48,641 nt of DNA, taken from NCBI GenBank assembly GCA_030430535.1, contig JAUIKY010000027.1, positions 1 to 48,641 on the forward strand. Direction: 5' to 3'. The notes beneath the pieces are model-generated. The model was not told where the DNA came from. It saw only the letters and a list, made by a program, of their open reading frames with translations, and made no database searches. Within the stretch, counting starts at the first letter, position 1. Each line of letters opens with the position of its first letter. Position numbers and translations under genes: made by a program. Origin of the DNA: Bacteroidia bacterium (GTDB taxonomy: Bacteria > Bacteroidota > Bacteroidia > Flavobacteriales > Flavobacteriaceae). Of the stretch, positions 8,209 to 17,496 are shown one piece after another.

Positions 8209-11200
8209 ATGGGCAAGACTACTTTTCTTTCAGCTTTGCTGTTTTCAATTGTTACAATTTCTATTTTCTCTTGGAATAACATTGAAATCATAAAAACTAA
8301 GTCCGTCACCGTTTCAAAAAACAATTATTTACCGCCTTCTGCCTCCATATCTGGCACAACGGCCGTTTGCTTGAATGATACGGAACCACAAATAACCTTT
8401 ACTGGAACCGGCGGAAATCCCCCCTATACGTTTACTTATAAAATTAATGGCGGTAGCGATTTAACCATCAGCACCCCAGCGGGCAACAACAGTGTCTCCA
8501 TCAACGTCAGCACCAATACGGTGGGAACATTTGAATACCAATTGGTTTCTATTTCTGATAGCTCGGATTTAGCTACCGCCAATGGAACAGCAACGATTAC
8601 CGTGGGACAGCCTAACGTTGATTTTGATTTTAACAACAGTGGAGCCTGCTCGGGAACTCCTATAAATTTTACATCAAACGTTAGCGGAAATGCCCCCTTT
8701 ACATACAATTGGACATTTTTTGATGATGGCAGCACCAGTACAGCCACCAACCCCACGCACAGATTTACTTCGTTGGGTTGTGGCAGCCAAAACGTAAATG
8801 TAAGACTGACCGTAACCGATGCCAACGGTTGCACCAACTCTATTACCAAAGCGGTTCCCGTTCAGCAAAAACCGAGAATGGAGTTTACCGATTTGGACCA
8901 GCCCTTCGATATGTTCAATAACTGTGGAAACAACACCACCGACCCCACTTACACCATTAACGTGGATATTGACAATGTTTCTGCAGCTTGCATCAATTCT
9001 TATGATGTGGACTGGGGAGATGGCAGCCCAGTTGAAACCAATGTTACGTTTCCAGCCACACACACCTACACACAATTGGGCTCCTTCAATATGGATATTA
9101 CCGGACGCGGCGCCAATTGCGACAACACGGTAACTTATTTAATAAAAAACTCAAGCAACCCGACGGGAGCCATTGTCAATCCCGGTAACACGGTAAATTT
9201 ATGTACCCCGGTAAACCCCATTGAATTTGCTATCGGAAATTGGGGCACCAACCCACCAGACACCGAATATTTTGTAGATTATGGAGATGGCACCACCATA
9301 AATTACACCCAGGGGCAATTGGAAGCCTCGACCTATTACAACGCGGCCGACCCTATAAATTCCCAAGATTTCCCTATTTCGCACACCTATACCGAAACCA
9401 GCTGCCCAAATAGCTACACTGTATTTCTATATATTACTACTTCTTGCGGGCAAACCAATTTAACGGCTGGGCCAATCATTATTTTGAGAAAACCCGAGGT
9501 GGATTTTGAAGACCCTCCCACAAGCTGTGTCAATACGGCTGTGCAGTTCAACAACACCTCTTTAGACGGTTACAGTAATAATTGCAGCGTTAACGATGGC
9601 TACTTTTGGGATTTCGGCGACGGAAACACTTCAAACGATAGAAATCCTATACACACCTACACCACTCCAGGAACTTACACGGTATCCTTATACGCCCAAA
9701 ATTCTTGTGGTATTACCGATACCATCACCAAAACCATTTGTATTGAAAGCCCGCTGGCAGCAGGCTTTACCATAAACAATAACAACGGCTGTACCCCACT
9801 TGCCGTGCAAACCACCAACACCATCGATTTAAGCAATAGTTGTGGAAACGAGCAATATTTATGGGAAGTAAATTATACTTCTGGGTTTTGCGGAACCACA
9901 CCCGCACAGTGGGACTTTACCAACGGAACGGATGAAAACTCAGCTGCTCCTGCATTTAGCTTTACTACAGCTGGAACTTACACCATTACCCAAACGGTCA
10001 CTAATTCCTGTGGAAGCGACAGCACAATCCAAAACATAGAAGTGAAACAACCGCCCACGGTACAATTATCTACCATTCCTGATGGTTGCGGAACGACCAC
10101 TATTTCACCTTCGGCCACGGTTGATTTATGCGCGCCAAGTACCGAAACACCAACATATAGTTGGACTTTTACAGGAGGAAGTCCGGCGTCATCCAATGCG
10201 CTGGATCCGGGTACTATAAACTATGCCACGCCCGGAACCTATCAAATTTCATTTAGCGTCACCACCAGCTGTGGCACGACTACGGAAACCGAATCGTTTA
10301 CGGTAAACCCCGTTCCAACTATTACGAATACCAATTTGACCCAAACTATTTGTTCGGGCACCGATACGGCTGAAATTAACTTAACCGCCGACCTCGCTGG
10401 CACTACTTTTTCATGGACGGCATCAGCGCCAACGGGTATTACCGGATTTATCGCTTCCGGAAATACAGACACCATTCCCATCCAAACGATTATTAATTCA
10501 AACACCACTTCCGAAGAGGTCACCTTTACCGTTACCCCTTCGTTAAATGGCTGCGACGGGCCGTCAGTAAATTTTATTATTACTGTTGATCCAGCGCCCG
10601 AATTTACCAGTCACCCACAATCGGAATCCGTGTGTGAAAACGGGCCAACCACACCATTAACAGTTACCGTAAACGGGCCTGGCACTCCCACTTACCAATG
10701 GTATAGCAACACTGCAAATTCGAATACGGGAGGCACGCTTATTTCTGGTGAAACCAATTCAACCTACACACCACCCAACAATCCGGCGGGCATTACTTAC
10801 TATTATTGTATCGTGTCGTTTAGTGCAGGCGCGGGCTGTAACGAAATCGTTTCGAACGTGGCACAAATAGAAATTGTTGAGGGCATACAAATCGACACCA
10901 ATCCCACAAGCCCTCAAAACTTATGTTTGGGCGGCGAATTGACAAACCCTTTAAGCGTAAGCCATTCGGGAGGTACGGGCACCATTTCGTATCAATGGTT
11001 TTCAAACACCACAAATAACAACACGGGTGGCACGGCCATTAACGGAGCAACAAATATAGATTACACGCCACCAACCTTCACCACCTCGGGCACTTATTAT
11101 TATTATCTCGAAATTTCCTTAAACGGAAGTGGCTGCAGCGGTATTACCAGCAATGTTGCTGAAATCACAGTCGTGGACGACCCATTAATTACCTCACAGC

Positions 11201-14200
11201 CTTTGGCCACGCAAACGCTTTGCCAAGGGATTGCGCCCCAAAACCTTGAAGTTGTGGTTTCCGGGGGCTTGGGTAACAGTTACAACTATCAATGGTACAG
11301 CAATACGACCAACAGCAATACGGGCGGTTCTGTTATTTCTGGGGAAACCAATAGCAGCTTTACCCCACCGACCGATACTGTTGGCAGCTTTTATTATTAT
11401 GTTGAAATTACCCAACCCAGTGCCGGGTGTAGCGTAGTGAGCGATGTGGCCGAAGTTAATGTTAATGCCGCCCCAAACATTACTTCGCAACCCGTTTCAG
11501 AGGTGTATTGTTTTGGAGATACCATCATCAATACACTTTCCATTTCTTATGCCAATGGCGTGGGCACACCAACGATTCAATGGTATGAAAATACGGTGGA
11601 TGACAATACTACGGGAACGCCCATTACTGGGGAAAACTCCACTAGTTTCACCCCGCCATCAGCAACTATTGGTACGGTGTACTATTACGCTGTTGTTACC
11701 TTTTCATCGGGCGGCTGTACTGAAGTCACTTCAAACACCGCTGAAATCACTATCAATCAAACGCCGAATATCAGCTCGAAATCGGCAACCATTTGCAGCG
11801 GAAACGCTTTTAATATTTCACCCGACAATTCCAATGGTGATATTACACCAACAGGCACAACTTATACTTGGACAGCCCCAGTGATTTCACCCGCTGGCAC
11901 TATTACTGGTGCTTCCGCCGAAAACAATGCGCAAAGCAGTATCAGTCAAACCTTAACCAACACAACCACGTCGCCTTCAACCGTTACTTATACCGTCAGG
12001 CCCACTTCAGGGAACTGCACAGGCAACACTTTTGATGTCACCATTACCGTCAATCCCTCAATCAGCATCACTTTCACGCAAACTAACAGCAGTTGTTATT
12101 TAGCCAATTCGGGTGCTTTGGAAATCGACATTAGTGGCGGTGTACCGTTTTCAACCGGAAATCCATATCAAATTAATTGGAGTGGACCAAACGGATTTTC
12201 AAGTACCGATGAAGATATTTCCAACTTAGCTCCGGGCGACTATACCGTTAACATTTTGGACGATGGTGGTTGCCCGTTCACGCAAACCTTCACCATTACT
12301 GAACCCGACGAGCTTATTTTCAGTAATATAGATTTCGACCCTGAAACCATTTCCTGTTTTGGTGCTAATGATGGTACTATTGGCATTGACGTTTCGGGAG
12401 GCACACCGCCGTACAATTACAATTGGACAAGAAATGGCAGTACGTTTTCAAATTCTGAAGACCTATCGAATCTGGCACCTGGAACTTATGAAGTTACCGT
12501 AACCGATGCCAATAACTGTACACCTATCACCCAAAGTTTCTCAATTGTTGAGCCTTCGGAATTAAATGTCAGCTTAGTCAATCAAGTCGATATTATTTGC
12601 TTTGGTGAGGCTACTGGCGAAATCAACATTTCGGTTGCTGGCGGAAGACCCATTGAAACATCACCCGGCAATTTTGATTATTCCTATTCGTGGACGGGGC
12701 CGAACGGTTTTACGAGCAGCTTTCAGAATTTAACCGCTTTGTTTGCCGGAACTTACAATTTAACCGTAACCGACAGGTCGGGTTGTACCGATACTTTAGA
12801 AGTTATTTTAACGCAAACCGATGAAATCGACATTGATTACAGCACCACCGAAATTGAATGCTATGGCGATAACAATGCCTCGATTACCATTAATGAAATT
12901 TCGGGAGGCAACCCTCCCTACCAAGTGGCTTGGAGCAATTTAGGGTCGGGCATGTCGCAAACCAATCTCTCGGCAGGCACATACACTATTACCGTTACCG
13001 ACGATACCAACTGTGAAAAGGAAGCTATAATTGTTATTGACGAAGCCCCTATTTTTAGAATTTCACCCGTGGTTGAAAACGTATCCTGTTTTGGTGAAAA
13101 CGACGGACGCATCATTTTGAATTTGGAAGGCGGTATTGACCCCGTTAATTTAGTTTGGGACGACGACCCAACGGCGGGTGTGGAGCGCAATAACATTGGC
13201 CCAGGCACTTATACTGTTTCTATAACCGACGGAACACCCTGCGAAATAACCGAAACCTTTACCGTTACCGAACCTGCCGAATTGACCCTTTCTGCCAATA
13301 CCACCGACGCTTTAGATTGCGATGAAGCCAACTCAGGAAGCATCAATTTAATTGTTACGGGTGGCTCGTTGCCTTTTATCTATTCGTGGTCTAACGGGGC
13401 AACTTCCGAAGATTTAAACAACATCCCGCCGGGCAATTACGCCATTACGGTAACCGATGCCAATAATTGTCAAATTTCGGGCAACTGGAATATCAACCGT
13501 TTTGAACCCATAACTTTAGAAGTGGACACCGAAACAGATTATAACTGTGAAACCCGTGAAGTGAGCCAATCGTTTATTGCCCAAGTTTCTGGTGGTGTGC
13601 CGCCATACAACATTCAATGGTCTAATGGAACGGTGAGCGGCACCAATGGAGAACGAATGAGTACTTCTGTAAACGGCTTGGTTTCCATTGATGTTACCGA
13701 CAGCTTGGGCTGCATGGCCAATTTCTCTTATAACGTAGATATTCCCGAGCTGGGCGATGCCGATTTCAACATCACTTCGAGCGCCTATAGTTCCTTCGGT
13801 TTTTATTCCATCGAAGACCCGATAACCTTCGCCAATTTAGCTGATGGGGATTATGTATCTGTAACTTGGGATTTTGGCGATGGAGGTTTTTCTTCCGAAG
13901 AAAACCCCAGCCACACCTACATTAGCGAAGGCATTTATGAGGTGACGCAAACCGTTACCTATCCTTTTGGCTGCGTGTACACCAAACAGAGCTCTTTGAT
14001 TATTGAAAAAGGATACAGCCTCATTATGCCTAATGCCTTCACCCCTAACGATGATAATATGAATGCTTTTTTCGCACCGGAATCCATTGCTCTGAGCAAC
14101 ATGGAATTCAATATTTACGATACCTGGGGCAGCCTAATCTATTCTGAAAAAGGCGACAGTATAAAAGGTTGGAATGGCAAAGTGAACGACAACGAAGCCG

Positions 14201-14289
14201 AAAATGGCAATTATTATTTCACCTTTAGCGGACAAACATTTTACGGAAAAACCATTACCCAAAAAGGCGCATTTGTAGCTATCAAATAA
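8209..14289 (+). CDS. Giant SprB-like surface adhesin with type IX (type B) sorting domain
   Basis: 2026 residues. An N-terminal signal segment (about 5-22) precedes PKD-like domains recognised by W-x-F-x-D-G and H-x-Y/F-T (for example YFWDFGDGNTSNDRNPIHTY). Next come four Ig-like units carrying the repeating Q-W-Y/F-S/E-N-T-x-x-x-N-T-x-G block at about 830-1150. Then follow about six or seven SprB-type repeats (C-F-G-x-x-x-G-x-I, then GG-x-P-P-Y, then A-G-T-Y-x-V-T-V-T-D). After these come a final PKD and the C-terminal gliding-associated domain (PNAFTPNDDNMNAFF onward, last ~90 residues). The layout matches SprB, the mobile adhesin of gliding flavobacteria, which is exported by the type IX system. 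SprB itself is much longer. The gene is followed 12 bases later by a sprF-like gene, as in the sprB-sprF pair. Gliding is inferred, not shown. Confidence 0.88.
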   Translation: MGKTTFLSALLFSIVTISIFSWNNIEIIKTKSVTVSKNNYLPPSASISGTTAVCLNDTEPQITFTGTGGNPPYTFTYKINGGSDLTISTPAGNNSVSINVSTNTVGTFEYQLVSISDSSDLATANGTATITVGQPNVDFDFNNSGACSGTPINFTSNVSGNAPFTYNWTFFDDGSTSTATNPTHRFTSLGCGSQNVNVRLTVTDANGCTNSITKAVPVQQKPRMEFTDLDQPFDMFNNCGNNTTDPTYTINVDIDNVSAACINSYDVDWGDGSPVETNVTFPATHTYTQLGSFNMDITGRGANCDNTVTYLIKNSSNPTGAIVNPGNTVNLCTPVNPIEFAIGNWGTNPPDTEYFVDYGDGTTINYTQGQLEASTYYNAADPINSQDFPISHTYTETSCPNSYTVFLYITTSCGQTNLTAGPIIILRKPEVDFEDPPTSCVNTAVQFNNTSLDGYSNNCSVNDGYFWDFGDGNTSNDRNPIHTYTTPGTYTVSLYAQNSCGITDTITKTICIESPLAAGFTINNNNGCTPLAVQTTNTIDLSNSCGNEQYLWEVNYTSGFCGTTPAQWDFTNGTDENSAAPAFSFTTAGTYTITQTVTNSCGSDSTIQNIEVKQPPTVQLSTIPDGCGTTTISPSATVDLCAPSTETPTYSWTFTGGSPASSNALDPGTINYATPGTYQISFSVTTSCGTTTETESFTVNPVPTITNTNLTQTICSGTDTAEINLTADLAGTTFSWTASAPTGITGFIASGNTDTIPIQTIINSNTTSEEVTFTVTPSLNGCDGPSVNFIITVDPAPEFTSHPQSESVCENGPTTPLTVTVNGPGTPTYQWYSNTANSNTGGTLISGETNSTYTPPNNPAGITYYYCIVSFSAGAGCNEIVSNVAQIEIVEGIQIDTNPTSPQNLCLGGELTNPLSVSHSGGTGTISYQWFSNTTNNNTGGTAINGATNIDYTPPTFTTSGTYYYYLEISLNGSGCSGITSNVAEITVVDDPLITSQPLATQTLCQGIAPQNLEVVVSGGLGNSYNYQWYSNTTNSNTGGSVISGETNSSFTPPTDTVGSFYYYVEITQPSAGCSVVSDVAEVNVNAAPNITSQPVSEVYCFGDTIINTLSISYANGVGTPTIQWYENTVDDNTTGTPITGENSTSFTPPSATIGTVYYYAVVTFSSGGCTEVTSNTAEITINQTPNISSKSATICSGNAFNISPDNSNGDITPTGTTYTWTAPVISPAGTITGASAENNAQSSISQTLTNTTTSPSTVTYTVRPTSGNCTGNTFDVTITVNPSISITFTQTNSSCYLANSGALEIDISGGVPFSTGNPYQINWSGPNGFSSTDEDISNLAPGDYTVNILDDGGCPFTQTFTITEPDELIFSNIDFDPETISCFGANDGTIGIDVSGGTPPYNYNWTRNGSTFSNSEDLSNLAPGTYEVTVTDANNCTPITQSFSIVEPSELNVSLVNQVDIICFGEATGEINISVAGGRPIETSPGNFDYSYSWTGPNGFTSSFQNLTALFAGTYNLTVTDRSGCTDTLEVILTQTDEIDIDYSTTEIECYGDNNASITINEISGGNPPYQVAWSNLGSGMSQTNLSAGTYTITVTDDTNCEKEAIIVIDEAPIFRISPVVENVSCFGENDGRIILNLEGGIDPVNLVWDDDPTAGVERNNIGPGTYTVSITDGTPCEITETFTVTEPAELTLSANTTDALDCDEANSGSINLIVTGGSLPFIYSWSNGATSEDLNNIPPGNYAITVTDANNCQISGNWNINRFEPITLEVDTETDYNCETREVSQSFIAQVSGGVPPYNIQWSNGTVSGTNGERMSTSVNGLVSIDVTDSLGCMANFSYNVDIPELGDADFNITSSAYSSFGFYSIEDPITFANLADGDYVSVTWDFGDGGFSSEENPSHTYISEGIYEVTQTVTYPFGCVYTKQSSLIIEKGYSLIMPNAFTPNDDNMNAFFAPESIALSNMEFNIYDTWGSLIYSEKGDSIKGWNGKVNDNEAENGNYYFTFSGQTFYGKTITQKGAFVAIK

Positions 14290-14301
14290 AGCAATCCAAA
14301 C

Positions 14302-15297
14302 ATGAAATTAAAACTAAGCATTTTTATTATGGCGTGTTGCTTTTTTACTAAAGCCAATGCACAAGACCCTGTTTTTTCTCAATATTTTTTGGTACCAGAA
14401 ACCTTAAATCCAGGATTTTCGGGTTTTGAGGAAGCTTCGTATTTTGGTTTGATACACCGCACGCAATGGCCCAGCCTCGATTTGCGGGTCGATACCGATT
14501 ACGCCTTTTATAATACTTGGGTCGAGAATGTGGGCGGTATTGGTTTCAGTATTTTAAACCAGCATGAAAACAACACCAAATACAACCACTTGCAAGGCAA
14601 CGTTAATTTCGCCTACCATGTAAAACTGGCCAACGATTGGTATTTTCGGCCAGCCATCGAAGTGGGTTTCGGCTCAAAATCGTTCAATTTTAGCAATTTG
14701 GTTTTGGCCGACCAAATCAATATAAATTCAGGAACAATAAGCGGCTCCACCTCCGACCCTTATGCCATGAATGCCAACAGAAAAATAAACTTTCTGGATT
14801 TTACAACTGGTTTTGTTTTCGATAAAAAGAACATTTACAACGATAGCGAAATTTGGCTCGGCGCCTCCATAAAACACCTTAACAAACCCAATATTTCGTT
14901 TGTTGAAAATGGCAATGTACCATTGGATATTTTTTACTCGTTACATGCCAATTATAAATTTCCGTATTACGATTATAATGACCTGTTGATTTCCGCCAAT
15001 TACATGCAGCAGGGGCCGTACAACCGACTCGACCTAAGTGCTACCGCACAATTGGAAAAGTTAATGTTAGGGGTAATGGCCGTGACCAATCCCGCGAAAA
15101 ACGAAGGCAACAGCCACTTGCTTACTTCTGTGAATGCTTTTGTTGGTCTGGAATTTGAGCAATTGCGGTTTGGGTTTTCATACGACATCAACACAACGAA
15201 AATCGGTAGAACCGATGGCGTTTACGAGCTTTCCATCACCTATTTGGCGGGTTGTTTAATTTGTAGAGACCCAGCACGCTTGGAGCGCAGGAAGTAG
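14302..15297 (+). CDS. PorP/SprF family type IX secretion outer-membrane protein
   Basis: 331 residues with a signal peptide (M-K-L-K-L-S-I-F-I-M-A-C-C-F-F-T-K-A-N-A, cleavage after Ala20). The mature start QDPVFSQYFLVPETLNPGFSG is the classic opening of the PorP/SprF family. The remainder is a beta-barrel pattern with alternating hydrophobic strands. In Flavobacterium johnsoniae SprF is needed for secretion of the adjacent SprB adhesin, and proteins of this family bind the PorV/PorP-type type IX machinery and the PorE-like peptidoglycan link. Co-transcription with the adhesin (12-base gap) makes SprF-like service to that adhesin the best inference. No other type IX core genes are in the window. 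Confidence 0.92.
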   Translation: MKLKLSIFIMACCFFTKANAQDPVFSQYFLVPETLNPGFSGFEEASYFGLIHRTQWPSLDLRVDTDYAFYNTWVENVGGIGFSILNQHENNTKYNHLQGNVNFAYHVKLANDWYFRPAIEVGFGSKSFNFSNLVLADQININSGTISGSTSDPYAMNANRKINFLDFTTGFVFDKKNIYNDSEIWLGASIKHLNKPNISFVENGNVPLDIFYSLHANYKFPYYDYNDLLISANYMQQGPYNRLDLSATAQLEKLMLGVMAVTNPAKNEGNSHLLTSVNAFVGLEFEQLRFGFSYDINTTKIGRTDGVYELSITYLAGCLICRDPARLERRK

Positions 15298-15330
15298 AAG
15301 TAACGCAACATGATTTTTTTTGAGTTGCAC

Positions 15331-15408
15331 TGTCATTCCGAATGATGAACGAAGAGTAATCCCGTATTTTCAGTATAGATGTAATTTCTCTCTGCGTTCG
15401 AAATGACA
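15331..15408. repeat. REP-like palindromic repeat between convergent genes
   Basis: TGTCATTCCGAA (15331-15342) and TTCGAAATGACA (15397-15408) form inverted arms matching in 11 of 12 positions, 78 bases in all. The family is a dispersed palindrome of flavobacterial genomes and lies here between converging sprF-like and peptidase genes, where it may end transcription both ways. Shorter relics occur at 24301-24317 and 28283-28312. Confidence 0.6.
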
Positions 15409-15456
15409 ACAATTATACAGCAAGTTCTCAAACTTTACTCAAAATTGCAGAATTTT

Positions 15457-17460
15457 TTATTTTCCCATTTGATTTAATAATGCCTTCGCAAACTTTACCA
15501 TTTGCCAATTGTGATGTGTTGTCGCTTGCTGCAAATGTTCTTTGCATTCATCGTTGCATGCCTGAATTTGTGTTAGATATCGCAAAGCATTGATTCGGGT
15601 TTCAAATCCGTATTTTGGACTTGCGTAATCGGTTAATTCTTGTAAATATTTTGGTTTGTTTTCGGGTTCGAAATTTTCGGTCAATAAAGCTAAAGTGAGC
15701 CATAGGATTCTAACATTTTTATCGTTAAAACCAATAATGCCCTTGGTTTGGTTTAAATATTTGGCACGCTCCTGCGGAAAGTTTTTCCAAAGGTTGAACA
15801 AGGCGGCTTCAATGGTGATGTATGACTTATCATTTAAAAGGGTTTCGTAATCTTCTTTGTACCCTCTTAACCAATTAGAATGTATCTTGGCTATCGCTTG
15901 TCGCACTTTTAAATTTTCAATGTTTTTTAGTTCTTTATATGGAGGGTGCATGGATTGAGTGACCATTTTTATCCTTAGGTTTTCATGTTCAGATTTTCGT
16001 ATAAACTTGTAGCAATTCAACTCACAATTCATACTTAAATAATCTCCGATATATTTCGATTTCTGTTTAAGCCGTTCTTCCATTTCATCATAATTCAGCT
16101 TTTTTGAAATCAACCACTTTTCCACAAACCCATCCAAATCCTGCCCACTAACCGTTTCAACCTCACTTATAAAATCTTCTGTTTCCACATTTTTAAATTG
16201 ATGCTCTAACAAATAGTTTTTTACCGCTTTTCTAAATGCCTTATCCCCCACTTTTTCTCGAAGTAGATGTAACACCCAAGCGCCTTTTTTGTAGAATGTG
16301 GTACTGCTCGATTTGGGATCCAACAACGAGGTACTACCTCCCGCTTTATCCTGTTCCATCAATTCTTGGGCGTATTCGTAAAGTCGCCAATGGTAATAAT
16401 CGTCGCCGAACACATCGCGCTCCGCCAACAAAGCGTAATAGGTTGCAAAACCTTCTTGCAGCCAATGGTGGGTTCCGGAAGTTTCGGTTACCAAATTACC
16501 AAACCATTGGTGCGCCAATTCGTGCGCATTAACGTTCACGTAGTTTTTATCGACAAATGCAATGGAATCGACCACAAAAGCATCTGAAAAAATGGTGCTG
16601 CTCGTGTTTTCCATTCCGGCATAAAGAAAGTCTTTAACAGGCACTTGCTTGTAGTTTTGCCAAGGGTACGGCACACCGATTTCTCCCTCCAAAAAATCGA
16701 ACATTTGTTTGGTGTATCGGTAAGTGGGCTCCACTTTAAGCGAATCTTCGGGATAATAATACATTTCCAGCGGGATGCCGCTTTTTGAATATTCGACCTT
16801 TTTTTGGTATTTACCAATCGCCAGAGCCACCAAATAGCTGCTCATGGGCTGCTTCATGTCGAAATGCCAAACCGTTTTCCCAAAAGCTTCCTCTTTTTGA
16901 GTGAGCTTTCCGTTGGAAATGACCTCGTAACCTTTTTCAAAATTGATGGATAAATCGAATTCGATTTTATCGTTCACATCATCGACGGATGGCAACCAAT
17001 TACTGGTGTATTTGCCTTGACCTTGGGTCCATATTTGCTGCTTCTCGATATTATTCCGATTAACATCGGAATCACTCGAAGTGACGTTGTTTTTAATTCC
17101 CCAATCGATAAAATACAAGGTTTTTTTAGGTTTTGCAGAATACTCAAAACTGAGCTGATAATCTTTACCTGCTTCGAAATGATTTTTAAACCAAACTTGC
17201 GCTCCATTGTTGCCGTACGTAACGGGGTTTCCATCCAAAGAAACCTCAGAAAACCTCATATTAATCGCATCCAAAAAAATGGAATCTACCGATTTTAAAA
17301 CATCAAATTTGTAGACAACTTTTCCAAAAACCTTAGATGAATCGGGAGCAAACCAGACCTTTACATCGGCTGACTTAAAATCAACCAAATCAGCTTGTTG
17401 CCCCCAAGAACAGGTTACAATAAAGCATAGCAAAAAACTAAAATGTTTCATGCGTTTCAA
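15457..17460 (-). CDS. M1 family zinc aminopeptidase, secreted
   Basis: A 667-residue gluzincin. A signal peptide ends at about residue 20 (C-S-W-G-Q), so the enzyme is exported to the periplasm or surface. The exopeptidase motif appears as AGMENTSS (in place of GAMEN), and the zinc site is intact: H313-E-L-A-H317 with the third ligand E336 in W-L-Q-E-G, the standard HEXXH-x18-E spacing. A HEAT-like C-terminal region follows (about 510-667). It removes N-terminal residues from peptides, probably for nutrient uptake. An in-frame ATG three codons downstream could serve as the start. It sits alone, converging on the sprF-like gene. Confidence 0.9.
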   Translation of the reverse strand: MKRMKHFSFLLCFIVTCSWGQQADLVDFKSADVKVWFAPDSSKVFGKVVYKFDVLKSVDSIFLDAINMRFSEVSLDGNPVTYGNNGAQVWFKNHFEAGKDYQLSFEYSAKPKKTLYFIDWGIKNNVTSSDSDVNRNNIEKQQIWTQGQGKYTSNWLPSVDDVNDKIEFDLSINFEKGYEVISNGKLTQKEEAFGKTVWHFDMKQPMSSYLVALAIGKYQKKVEYSKSGIPLEMYYYPEDSLKVEPTYRYTKQMFDFLEGEIGVPYPWQNYKQVPVKDFLYAGMENTSSTIFSDAFVVDSIAFVDKNYVNVNAHELAHQWFGNLVTETSGTHHWLQEGFATYYALLAERDVFGDDYYHWRLYEYAQELMEQDKAGGSTSLLDPKSSSTTFYKKGAWVLHLLREKVGDKAFRKAVKNYLLEHQFKNVETEDFISEVETVSGQDLDGFVEKWLISKKLNYDEMEERLKQKSKYIGDYLSMNCELNCYKFIRKSEHENLRIKMVTQSMHPPYKELKNIENLKVRQAIAKIHSNWLRGYKEDYETLLNDKSYITIEAALFNLWKNFPQERAKYLNQTKGIIGFNDKNVRILWLTLALLTENFEPENKPKYLQELTDYASPKYGFETRINALRYLTQIQACNDECKEHLQQATTHHNWQMVKFAKALLNQMGK

Positions 17461-17496
17461 GATAGCAAAGATTAGTCCAAAAAAGAAAATTCCCGA

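Noticed and set aside
8436-8849. Long opposite-strand frames across the adhesin gene, and like ones across pcrA, uvrA and other genes
   Set aside because: They are shadows of strongly coding frames and have no family features.
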